Shown here piece after piece: positions 16,601 to 23,461 of a stretch of DNA of 64,000 bases. Where the stretch lies: contig CP065006.1 in the NCBI GenBank assembly GCA_016699695.1, positions 3,902,375 to 3,966,374 of the forward strand, read 5' to 3'. Position numbers and translations under genes: made by a program. Under the pieces are notes generated by a model. It made no database searches. It saw nothing but the letters and a program-made list of their open reading frames with translations, and was not told the DNA's origin. Numbering within the stretch: position 1 is the stretch's first letter; each line of letters opens with the position of its first letter. The DNA comes from Bacteroidota bacterium. Its GTDB lineage: Bacteria; Bacteroidota; Bacteroidia; Bacteroidales; UBA10428.

Positions 16601-18050
16601 TCACTACCTGACCCATAGGTTTGAACATTTTACCCTCGATACCCACCAATGCAAGGATTGGTAAATATACTATCAGGATAATAATTTCGCCAAAAGCTGC
16701 TGCGGTACGGATTTTACTGGAAGCCAGGAAAACTTCTTCATCCATTTGCGGCTGTGTGAGACGTTTTATGCCCGTATGATGGTGCTTGCTCAAGGTAATA
16801 CGGTGAACAATACTCTCGACGATAATTACTGCCCCGTCCACTATTAAACCAAAGTCGATAGCTCCAAGGCTCATAAGGTTGCCTGAAACGCCAAAAAGTT
16901 GCATCATGCCAATTGCAAAAAGCATGGCAAGAGGTATCACTGAGGCTACAATTATTCCTGCCCTAAAATTTCCAAGCAATAAAACGAGAATAAAAATAAC
17001 AATCAAAGCTCCTTCGAGAAGGTTGCGAGTAACTGTGCCAATGGCACGGTCGACCAAGTCGGTACGGTCGAGGTAAGGGGTTATTTCAATGCCTTCGGGT
17101 AGTGACTTTTGAATAGATGTGATTTTTTCCTTAACCTGTCCGATAACTTCATTGGCGTTAGCCCCTTTGAGCATCATTACCACACCCCCCACAGCCTCGC
17201 TGGTATCGGAAACTAATGCACCGTAACGGGTAGCATGTCCGAACTGGACAGTTGCTACATCACGCACCAAAACAGGAATACCGTTTATGGTTTTTACAAC
17301 AATATTTTCGATGTCGTCGAGGGTTTTAACCAATCCAATGCCACGAATAAAAAATGCTTCGGGTTTTTTATCAATATAAGCACTCCCAGTATTCTCATTG
17401 TTGTTTTCGAGGGCTTCGAAAATGTCTGTCAAAGAAAGGTTCATTGCTCGTAAGCGTTCAGGGTTTACGGCAATTTCGTATTGCTTTACAAACCCACCAT
17501 AACTGTTTACATCAGCAACACCAGGCGTTCCAAGCATTTGACGGCGTACAATCCAATCCTGATAAGTACGCAAATCCATAAGTGTAAATTTGTCTTTGAA
17601 CCCGTCTTTTATTTCGAGGGTGTATTGAAAAATCTCGCCCAAACCAGTTGAGATAGGAGCCATTTCAATTTTTGCCAAACCTTGCGGTATCTGGTCTTCG
17701 GCTTCTTTGAGCCGTTCGCCAATCTGTTGTCGAGCCCAGTAGATATCAACATTTTCCTTAAAAACTACCGTAACAACCGATAATCCCAATCGTGAAATGG
17801 AGCGAAGCTCTACCACATCGGGGATATTGGCTACCGAAACCTCTACAGGTGCGGTAATGAAACTTTCAACTTCCTGAACTGCCAACGATGGGGCACGAGA
17901 GATAACCTGTACCTGATTGTTTGTAATATCGGGAACTGCATCAATGGGCAGATGAACAAGCGAATATGTACCCCATGCAACCAATGCAAGGGCAAATAAC
18001 CCGATAATTATCTTGTTCTTTATCGAAAAACGAATTATATGTTCAATCAT
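13659..18050 (-). CDS. czcA: CzcA/CusA-type heavy-metal RND pump fused to a TolC-like outer-membrane factor
   Basis: 1463 residues. Residues 1 to about 1040 are a complete heavy-metal RND pump: MIEHIIRFSIKNKIIIGLFA opening, periplasmic porter domains, and the proton-relay helix AIDFGLIVDGAVIIVESIV near residue 400. After a hydrophobic segment with a signal-peptide look (LAMILVLLGTFFFNKAEAQQ, about 1055-1075) comes a TolC/CzcC-like domain with two long helical repeats (1075-1463). The fusion of pump and outer-membrane factor in one chain is known in Bacteroidota, but the junction needs an internal export signal. It is the second gene of the operon after 18139-18447. With CzcB and CzcD it exports Zn/Cd/Co from periplasm and cytoplasm. 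Confidence 0.92.
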   Translation of the reverse strand: MIEHIIRFSIKNKIIIGLFALALVAWGTYSLVHLPIDAVPDITNNQVQVISRAPSLAVQEVESFITAPVEVSVANIPDVVELRSISRLGLSVVTVVFKENVDIYWARQQIGERLKEAEDQIPQGLAKIEMAPISTGLGEIFQYTLEIKDGFKDKFTLMDLRTYQDWIVRRQMLGTPGVADVNSYGGFVKQYEIAVNPERLRAMNLSLTDIFEALENNNENTGSAYIDKKPEAFFIRGIGLVKTLDDIENIVVKTINGIPVLVRDVATVQFGHATRYGALVSDTSEAVGGVVMMLKGANANEVIGQVKEKITSIQKSLPEGIEITPYLDRTDLVDRAIGTVTRNLLEGALIVIFILVLLLGNFRAGIIVASVIPLAMLFAIGMMQLFGVSGNLMSLGAIDFGLIVDGAVIIVESIVHRITLSKHHHTGIKRLTQPQMDEEVFLASSKIRTAAAFGEIIILIVYLPILALVGIEGKMFKPMGQVVSFAILGAFILSLTWVPMISSLFLSKNTEHKRNISDKIMDFMHKAFNPVIAFALRRKLAIIVTSVVLFIGSLFLFTRLGGEFIPQLEEGDLAGLVITLQGGSPSNTVEEVKRANTILRDNFPEIKHLVCKIGPGEIPTDPTPMETGDYIITLKPKSEWTTADTREELVEKMEEKLAVMAGVKFEFSQPIQLRFNELMTGSRQDVAIKLFGDNLDTLALKAAQIEEYIQNIEGVTDINVEKVTGLAQIQVEYNRPRMAQYGVSVTEINNILKAAFAGSSAGVVFEEEKRFDLVVRLDEAHRRDISDVKNLSIALPDGRLIPLDQLASVEIKTGPAQVSRENTKRRLTIGFNVRGRDVESVVEDARSKLDANLTLPVGYYTTFGGQFENLIAARERLAVAVPVALLLIFVLLFFTFHSLKQTILIYTAVPMAAIGGVVALWLRDMNFSISAGVGFIALFGVAVLNGIVLIAEFNRLEKEGVSDITERVLQGLKTRLRPVLMTAAVASLGFLPMALSTSAGAEVQKPLATVVIGGLITSTLLTLVVLPVLYIIFTKRNFKLPSKNRKLNTGGLAMILVLLGTFFFNKAEAQQTKQITLQNAIQLALDSNLAVRSAAYSVDVQKALKGSSWDIPKTAIDGQYGQFNSYTKDNSFTISQSFAFPSVYINQNKLANANIKSSEWQQKSSQLEIASQVKQAYWQLAYLYSKQKLLKYQDSLYSGFLRAAELRAKTGETNRLEMITARSQSLEIKNQLQQTTADIEVLIQRLQTLLNVDYALIPADTVLRRSGYITLSDTLAVSSNPSLGYIQQQVEVARIEKNLERSRMMPDFSIGYFSQTMQGVQEINGLPRTFGTGDRFTGIQAGISIPLWFVPYTSKTKAAKIKQQVASTNAEYYTKSLSGSYQALLSEYSKFNNSVEFYEKQAVPEADLIIEQSTRSYKAGAMDYLDYILSLNRALSIKQSYLDALNGYNQTIISIDFITGKTF

Positions 18051-18138
18051 AATCTATTAGAAAAAGGTTAATACATAGTTTTCCAACACATGCTTTTTAT
18101 GAAAAGAATGCGAGGTTTAAATCGGATGAGAATTTGTA

Positions 18139-18447
18139 TTAACTTAATTTGGGCGGTTGCCAGATGGTAGCAAAAAGGGAAGAAACTAAAGAGCTATTGT
18201 ACTCTGTTATTAATTTTTGTGTAATAGGAGTACAAGTAAAATGAATAGTCGAATTGTTTAAAATAGGAGAAACACAACAATCACAAGTACAGAAAGGAGA
18301 GCAATGGTCGGTGTCATTCTCGTGTTGGTCAGATGAAGTATTGGTAAGTTCATATTTGTTCATGCTATTTTCCTTTGGAACATCAACGCAAGGAATTGCG
18401 GTGAGAACCAAAACATAAATAGATAATATGAGCGTTAGTATTTTCAT
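18139..18447 (-). CDS. Small Cys/His-rich secreted protein (DUF6660-like)
   Basis: 102 residues with an N-terminal signal segment (ILTLILSIYVLVLTAIPC). The mature part has DHCSPFCTCDCCVSPI, a dense cysteine cluster with a neighbouring histidine, as in the small proteins placed first in Bacteroidota metal-efflux operons. It probably binds metal in the periplasm and may act as sensor or carrier, which is inference. It is the promoter-proximal gene of the czc operon, 88 bp before czcA, and a candidate operator lies 37 bp upstream. Confidence 0.75.
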   Translation of the reverse strand: MKILTLILSIYVLVLTAIPCVDVPKENSMNKYELTNTSSDQHENDTDHCSPFCTCDCCVSPILNNSTIHFTCTPITQKLITEYNSSLVSSLFATIWQPPKLS

Positions 18448-18483
18448 TTGCTATAACAACGGCGAAGATATGCAAAATGTTCA

Positions 18484-18498
18484 TGCAACTGAGTTGCA
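18484..18498. promoter_or_regulatory. Candidate Fur-family operator
   Basis: TGCAACTGAGTTGCA is a perfect 7-bp inverted repeat around one base. It lies 37 bp upstream of the first czc-operon gene and 7 bp after the Fur-family gene's stop, so binding would control the efflux operon. The match to Fur-type operators is by symmetry and place only. Confidence 0.6.
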
Positions 18499-18504
18499 AA
18501 GTTT

Positions 18505-18912
18505 TTATTTGCAACTTGCACAAACACCTTTAACAACCATATTAATGTTTTCGAGTTTAAAGTCAGCAGGTAATATAATGGTTGGTATCGCTATATCGTT
18601 TAAGCAATATGTGTGTTTGCACTTTGTACAAAGAAAATGAACGTGTAAATCGGATGGATTGCATTGACAGGTTTCCTTACAAAGAGCATATTTTATTGAA
18701 CCTGTACCGTCATCAATACTATGGATAAGTTTGTTTTCTTCAAATGTTTTGAGTGTACGGTATAATGTTGTTTTATCGGCGTTGTCAAATTTTTGTTCTA
18801 AATCAGCTAAACTAATTGCTCTATCCTGTTCGGTTAATACTTTTAAAACCAATTCACGCATGGCTGTTGGTTTGATATTTCGTATTTTGAGTTTTTTGTC
18901 GGTTTCTTTCAT
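18505..18912 (-). CDS. Fur-family transcriptional regulator
   Basis: 135 residues. A winged-helix N-terminal domain (TAMRELVLKVLTEQDRAISL, then TTLYRTLKTFEENKLI, the recognition helix) is followed by the metal-binding domain. CQCNPSDLHVHFLCTKCKHT includes the HVHFxCxxCxxT block and a C-terminal CASC gives the second Cys pair of the structural zinc site. The family senses Fe, Zn, Mn or peroxide. Its place directly upstream of the czc operon, in the same direction, suggests zinc or related metal control. Which metal it senses cannot be read from sequence. Confidence 0.9.
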   Translation of the reverse strand: MKETDKKLKIRNIKPTAMRELVLKVLTEQDRAISLADLEQKFDNADKTTLYRTLKTFEENKLIHSIDDGTGSIKYALCKETCQCNPSDLHVHFLCTKCKHTYCLNDIAIPTIILPADFKLENINMVVKGVCASCK

Positions 18913-18944
18913 TTCTATCTATTTTAAATCCATGTTTCAATTTA

Positions 18945-19100
18945 GCACGACCCTATCCACGAAGCAGGTGCGGTGGGAGAAAAGCATGTGTTTGGCAGCG
19001 AAGCGAAGCTTGCAGGGAAGGGCTGCCAAACTCTTGCTTTTGTGTGTCGGGGTGTTTGTTTTTTTCTTTTTCAATTTTCAATCGGGTAGTAAGTTGTCGG
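18945..19100. repeat. G-rich palindromic element B
   Basis: Arms AAAGCATGTGTTTGGCAG (18981-18998) and CTGCCAAACTCTTGCTTT (19023-19040) pair, with AAGCGAAGCTT in the loop. It is about 90% identical to element A over 105 bp. It lies between the Fur-family gene and attC-like site e. Confidence 0.65.
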
Positions 19101-19117
19101 TTTTTTTTTAGGCTTGT

Positions 19118-19248
19118 TGCTAACGCTCGCCGGTATACGCTGTTGCCGGTTCAGGGCGCTTTGGTGTCGGGTTACCCACTGATGATGCTAAGTGAGATAA
19201 CATTAGCACCCGCACGACCCGGCAATTGCGTATGACCGGCTGTTAGCA
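19118..19248 (-). repeat. attC-like site e
   Basis: The left arm GCCGGTATACGCTGTTGCCGG pairs as GCCGGTATACGC... with the right arm CCCGGCAATTGCGTATGACC. The ends are GCTAACG and TGTTAGCAAC. The lipoprotein gene's stop codon follows 6 bp later, a typical cassette arrangement. Confidence 0.78.
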
Positions 19249-19253
19249 ACCGT

Positions 19254-20063
19254 TTATTTTCTAATCTTCATTTTTGATTCGAAGTTATTTTTAAGTATCT
19301 GAAAGTCTGTTGATGTCATCTCGCCAATGAAAATATATTGACCAGGAAATTTTTTAAAATTTACAACTGATCCAGCATAATCAATCGTGTATGTTTTTAA
19401 AATTAACGTATAAGAATTATTTCCAAGAATATTGGATAATTGGCTATTTAGCTTAAGTTCAATTCTATATTTTGAAATACCCTTTAAATCTGAAATTTTT
19501 TCAAATACTCCGCCAAATGAATTAGGACCTGTCGGTTCTATAATAACAGAATCTATATCATTTTTGTTAAAAGGCAATTTATTAATATTTTTTATTGCGT
19601 GCAAACCTAGATATCTGTTAGAAAAGCCTTTAGAAGTAATCCATGTTACTTCAGGGAATACATTACGTGATAAATTTAAATAACTTTTCAGTTTTAATGT
19701 GTCTGTTGTCCACCCGAGTATTGTTGAAGTATCCAAATAATTATTTCCATTTTTGTCTGTTCTTGCATTTGGTACAAGAACTGAAAATAGTGGAAAATCC
19801 TCATAGGGTTTTCTTAAAGAATCACCCTTAACGGATCCCTTATTAATAGAGTCTAATAAACTCAAACCAGTCTTGATTTTTGCGATTGAATCCAATTGAT
19901 ACTTTCTGATCAGTTCATTTGCTTGATTGAAAGCAGTTGACAATTCGATTAAGTTGTAAGATTCATATAGGCTAAATTCAATAGAATTTGTTTTAGGTTC
20001 GTTTTTGTTCGTACAGTGAGTTAATGTTAGAAGGACGAAACATAAAATAGCTAATCTTGTCAT
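19254..20063 (-). CDS. Hypothetical lipoprotein in a cassette
   Basis: The start at 20063 (MTRLAILCFVLLTLTHC) is preferred because it opens a lipoprotein signal with the lipobox LTHC; an in-frame Met further upstream would run into the attC-like site. About 269 residues. The mature part contains a helical stretch (AFNQANELIRKYQLDSIAKI) and later beta-rich segments (SKYRIELKLNSQLSNILG). I do not recognise a family. The gene fills its cassette, with about 25 bp from the upstream core site to the ATG and 6 bp from the stop to site e. Confidence 0.7.
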   Translation of the reverse strand: MTRLAILCFVLLTLTHCTNKNEPKTNSIEFSLYESYNLIELSTAFNQANELIRKYQLDSIAKIKTGLSLLDSINKGSVKGDSLRKPYEDFPLFSVLVPNARTDKNGNNYLDTSTILGWTTDTLKLKSYLNLSRNVFPEVTWITSKGFSNRYLGLHAIKNINKLPFNKNDIDSVIIEPTGPNSFGGVFEKISDLKGISKYRIELKLNSQLSNILGNNSYTLILKTYTIDYAGSVVNFKKFPGQYIFIGEMTSTDFQILKNNFESKMKIRK

Positions 20064-20086
20064 CTTGCGAATGTATTTTAAATGGT

Positions 20087-20217
20087 TGCTAACGGTACGC
20101 CAATATGAGCAGGCTGGGCTTAAAACCGCCAACCCAAAAAACCAGCGATACCGCGGATTAAATATACAAACTTTTCTATTTCTGCAACCCCCAGCTTGCT
20201 TATATTGGCTGTTATAG
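20087..20217 (-). repeat. attC-like site f
   Basis: Nearly identical to site b: arms GCCAATATGAGCAGGCTGGG and CCCAGCTTGCTTATATTGGC, ends GCTAACG and TGTTATAGC. It forms the left part of the second 572-bp gene-less cassette. Confidence 0.78.
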
Positions 20218-20664
20218 CCTGGTGGCGGCGTGTTAAAAGCGCAAAGCTATATGGGCGCACAAGGTTTGGAACATCATTTTGCCCCCGGAACCGGATTTAA
20301 TTGCTATCTCATCTATCTGCCGGGCATTTAATAGCTGCAGGACTTGTCAGGGTGCAAAGCAAAGTGGCGGAAAAGTTGTTTCAAAAACCATTAGCCAAAC
20401 CATTGGCTCAGAGGCTGAGTAAATGGTTATTATTAAGCAGACAAAAGGCTTTATTGCCAAAAGAGCCAAAGCTTACTCATGGTTTTGGAATTGGTTTTTG
20501 AACTTTACCCAAGTTTTGTGACACTTTGCAATCCGTTACAATAGCGCTCCAATTAAATGAAGGGGTGGGACTGGGGCATGCAAAATGTGTTATCAAACCG
20601 GAGCTAACTTAGATGCACTATCAGTAAAATGACCTTAAAATTGGCAGGTGACACTTGGCTGTAA
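20093..20664 (-). mobile_element. Gene-less 572-bp cassette, copy 2
   Basis: Same 572-bp unit as 2577-3148, with about three base changes, bounded by AA|CG on both sides. The flanks differ completely (lipoprotein cassette at left, attC-like site g at right). No convincing gene is present. The plus-strand 66-codon frame at 20301-20501 is the counterpart of that at 2785. Confidence 0.75.
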
Positions 20665-20791
20665 CGGTTGGCCAATATGAGTAGGCTGGGATTTCGGAGC
20701 CACTTACTTGTCAGACCGCTAAAAATTTTATTAAATATACGTACTTTTCGTAAACCACTAACACCCAGCTTACTTATATTGGCTGTTAGGC
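20659..20791 (-). repeat. attC-like site g
   Basis: Arms GCCAATATGAGTAGGCTGGG and CACCCAGCTTACTTATATTGGC pair. The right end TGTTAGGC matches the GTTRRRY consensus exactly. The outer stem is related to b, f and k, but the inner sequence differs. Confidence 0.78.
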
Positions 20792-20864
20792 GCTGGGTGT
20801 TATTGATTATCAGTTATTTATCTATCGTTTCAGTATCCGTTTAATGGACTGTCTATCGGTGTAG

Positions 20865-20990
20865 GGTGTCCTTCGTGCGTTGGGGTGGGACGGGCTTGAA
20901 GGCTCTTGCGGCAAACTTTGCTTGTGTGTTTGCCTGCGGGGTTTGCCGCATGTGCCTTCAAGCAGAAGGGACGGTGTGCGAAGGGCTATG
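20865..20990. repeat. G-rich palindromic element I
   Basis: Arms GCTTGAAGGCTCTTGCGGC (from 20894) and GCCGCATGTGCCTTCAAGC (ending 20963) pair, extended inward by CAAAC/GTTTG. Same arm asymmetry (CTCTT on the left, ATGTG on the right) as D, F and H. It directly precedes the second 21-bp array. Confidence 0.6.
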
Positions 20991-20998
20991 TACGTGCT

Positions 20999-21248
20999 CC
21001 CTTGTCTGTCAGATATTGTCCCTTCTTTGTCAAGTTAACTCCCTGCTCTGTCAGATTAACTCCCTTCTTTGTCAACTTTGCGCCCTTTTCTGTCAGATTG
21101 TGTCCCTTCATTGACGGGTTTGCTCCCTTCTCTGAGAATTAAGTCCCTTGTCTGCCAGATTCATTCCCTTCTTTGTCATATTAGCTCCCTTGTCTGTCAG
21201 ATGATGGCCCTTCTCTGAGAACGTTGTCCCTATTTTGTCAGACTAATT
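20999..21248 (-). repeat. 21-bp period degenerate tandem array, 12 units, abutting a helical-protein gene
   Basis: On the plus strand ten units of 21 bp and two of 20 bp follow without gaps. Each begins CCCT, and most read CCCTTNTNTGTCAGATT before a variable tail. In gene orientation this is a tail of GGG blocks with TCTGACA, starting at the base after the stop codon at 21249. Some plus-strand frames stay open for six units (heptads starting Pro-Phe), but the 20-bp units break the frame. The sequence differs from the array at 5904 yet shares its period. Confidence 0.85.
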
Positions 21249-21977
21249 TTATGCCTGTGCAGTTTCTTTACCAGCTACTTTAGCTGCTGCCCCAAGATTG
21301 GAAAGTGCCTTTGCAAAGGTGAATTGCTCTTTCTTTAAGGGTTCGTACTGATAGTAATTTGATGCTTTCTTGCAGATACCAATTATCTCATCGTAAATAG
21401 CATTGAAAACATCGGTTACCTCTTGTGTAATTTCTTTGGTTGAACCTTTAAATGTCTCTTGTGTAACATTGGCTTGTTTAAAGGAATCGGCATATCCGAT
21501 AATGTTGTCAATAAGCGTTGCGCTTAATCCTTTGACGATAATTTCCTGACGTAACGTTTCGCTCATATTGGTTTTGAACTGATAGAGCAACTGGATTAAT
21601 GATTCCTGGTTGCCTTTTTGTACTCCACGAAGATGTTTTGCAAAACCAAGATTTTTAAGGATTTCATCACGTTTTGATGTTTCTTTCTTAAAGTCTTCGT
21701 CTATTTGTGTTTTGAAGTAGGATACATCCCGTTTGGCCGGAACCTGTATTGATGCCAACGTTGCTGTTGCATTACGTAAATCTTTTTTTGCATCAACACC
21801 CAAATGGGTTTCGATTGCATTGTCGATTCGTGTAATCAAATCGGTTGCATACTGTTCTGTCCAATCTGTACGGGTAGTAGAAAGTTCTGAAATGTTTGTT
21901 TTGAAACTTTCGGCGATGGTTTTTGATGCCATAAGCATATCGACATCTTTACAACTGTAATTTCGATTTTTTGCCAT
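21249..21977 (-). CDS. Uncharacterised helical protein beside a 21-bp array
   Basis: 242 residues, no signal peptide, predicted almost all helical. Amphipathic stretches include DVDMLMASKTIAESFKTNIS, EALIQLL-like QESLIQLLYQFKTNMSETLR and EVTDVFNAIYDEIIGICKKA. It ends with a flexible GAAAKVAGKETAQA tail. I believe related hypothetical proteins are common in Bacteroidota; no function is known to me. The array of 21-bp units begins right after its stop. Upstream, a 14-bp palindrome TATATTGCAATATA (22036-22049) lies 59 bp before the ATG and may be a regulator site. The gene is the last of the block 25090 to 21249, separated by 104 bp from the barrel gene. Confidence 0.65.
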   Translation of the reverse strand: MAKNRNYSCKDVDMLMASKTIAESFKTNISELSTTRTDWTEQYATDLITRIDNAIETHLGVDAKKDLRNATATLASIQVPAKRDVSYFKTQIDEDFKKETSKRDEILKNLGFAKHLRGVQKGNQESLIQLLYQFKTNMSETLRQEIIVKGLSATLIDNIIGYADSFKQANVTQETFKGSTKEITQEVTDVFNAIYDEIIGICKKASNYYQYEPLKKEQFTFAKALSNLGAAAKVAGKETAQA

Positions 21978-22081
21978 AATTGTAAGATTTAAATTGAACT
22001 TAGGTTATATAACAATAATAGTAATAACGGTTTGATATATTGCAATATACAAAACTATGACAAAACTAAAAAGACAATCAT

Positions 22082-22645
22082 TTAAAACTCATACCCTATT
22101 CTTAGGGTTATATTAAAGTCTAGTTCACCATAATTTGATGAAACTTCGTTATTATTGATGAAGTAGAACCGATAGCCTAAACCAACCGAAGTATCGAAGT
22201 TGAAATTTTTTCCTATTCGTCTATGAATACCCCATGTAGGAATTACTGATAAATCTGGAACTACACTCCCCAGATTATAGTTTGAGATTACAAACCAATC
22301 GGGGTGATGACGTAAGAATAACGAAATGTAATTACTGCTGTTTCCGTCAATACGTTTTGATTTTGCTTGTCTTTTTTGCAGACTATAATAGTATCTTGGT
22401 TCTACTATTAATGCGGGTGCAAAGAAATATCCCAAGTATTCGTTGGCCTCTAGCCATAAGCCATAATCAAGACCTATTTCTGTTTTTAATGTAGTTGTAT
22501 TTGACAGTTTTTTTTCATAATTACCCCAGATGCCGAAAAAGCCCGCTTGTACTCCGAACATTCTTTCTTCTATGCTTGCTTGTTGTGTTTGGGCATTTAA
22601 TAATAGATAAAAAGCTGCTATTATAAAAAAAGTTAGTTTCTTCAT
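22082..22645 (-). CDS. Putative outer-membrane beta-barrel protein
   Basis: 187 residues with a signal peptide (MKKLTFFIIAAFYLLLNAQ). The rest alternates polar and hydrophobic residues and ends FNITLRIGYEF, a C-terminal aromatic typical of barrel proteins. Segments such as PALIVEPRYYYSLQKRQAKS look like strands with turns. It probably forms a small eight-strand barrel; no family is recognised. It follows the similar gene at 22661 by 15 bp, so the two are probably co-transcribed. Confidence 0.6.
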   Translation of the reverse strand: MKKLTFFIIAAFYLLLNAQTQQASIEERMFGVQAGFFGIWGNYEKKLSNTTTLKTEIGLDYGLWLEANEYLGYFFAPALIVEPRYYYSLQKRQAKSKRIDGNSSNYISLFLRHHPDWFVISNYNLGSVVPDLSVIPTWGIHRRIGKNFNFDTSVGLGYRFYFINNNEVSSNYGELDFNITLRIGYEF

Positions 22646-22660
22646 TTTTATTAATAATTG

Positions 22661-23290
22661 TTATAGAAAGAATAACGAAATCCCAATTGAATATTGTGTA
22701 GTGGAAGGAAAATCGAAGTGCTTGTTTCCGTAGTCAAGTTCTCGCAAGGTTTGAAAAGCGTCGATATTGCTGTATTCAAACTTTAAGGCAAAAGAGGCAT
22801 TATTTTCTTTTTCTTTTATGTATATGCCAAAGCCTATACCATAGGCGAATTGAGTTGCATATTCACCAGTAGCAGTAACTTCTGCATTATTTTCATCGAT
22901 ATATTTTAATTGGCGTGGAACATAAGGGTTGAAATATAATCTACTTTCAGGAAAAATGCCTATAATATGTTCTAAATCAGCATCGTTTTTAATTTTAAAA
23001 AGTGGGATGTTATATCGTATTCCTCCATAAAACATAAAGTTTAGAACATTTGTGGTTGACCAAAGGTCGTTTTGATCTCTACTGTATCGTGGAACCAAAC
23101 TGTACGATTGAAATTTTATCCCTCCATAGAGATAATCGCTATTGGTAAAAGAATAACCCAAACCAGGACTTACATTGTAAATCATTATACTATTCTCTGG
23201 ATCAGTTGCTATGCTTGCATCGATATTAAATGACTGCGCTTCCGCGTGCATTGAAAGAGCAAATAATCCAAATATGAAAAAATATCTCAT
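22661..23290 (-). CDS. Putative outer-membrane beta-barrel protein
   Basis: 209 residues with a signal peptide (MRYFFIFGLFALSMHAEAQ). Repeated strand-like stretches (PGLGYSFTNSDYLYGGIKFQ, then YATQFAYGIGFGIYIKEKE) and the C-terminal SIGISLFFL point to a small outer-membrane barrel. No enzyme motif. Its neighbour at 22082-22645 has the same general plan, so they may be distant paralogues or partners. Confidence 0.6.
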   Translation of the reverse strand: MRYFFIFGLFALSMHAEAQSFNIDASIATDPENSIMIYNVSPGLGYSFTNSDYLYGGIKFQSYSLVPRYSRDQNDLWSTTNVLNFMFYGGIRYNIPLFKIKNDADLEHIIGIFPESRLYFNPYVPRQLKYIDENNAEVTATGEYATQFAYGIGFGIYIKEKENNASFALKFEYSNIDAFQTLRELDYGNKHFDFPSTTQYSIGISLFFL

Positions 23291-23408
23291 GTGTTTATTT
23301 TTTTTGTCCGATAACCATTCGGGATTACCATTTACAAATAATCAAATTTTTAGTGTGAAATAATGATTATTTGCTCATGGATGTTTCATTGTATTTTTTA
23401 TTTCTATT

Positions 23409-23444
23409 AAATGAGAACGCCTTTGATAATAAGCGCTCTCATTT
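23409..23444. terminator. Hairpin after the lipoprotein gene
   Basis: AAATGAGAACGC pairs with GCGCTCTCATTT with one mismatch. It lies 18 bp after the stop at 23462. The T-rich tail is on the plus strand, so its strength as a minus-strand terminator is unsure. Confidence 0.5.
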
Positions 23445-23461
23445 TGTTTTGTTAACAGTGG

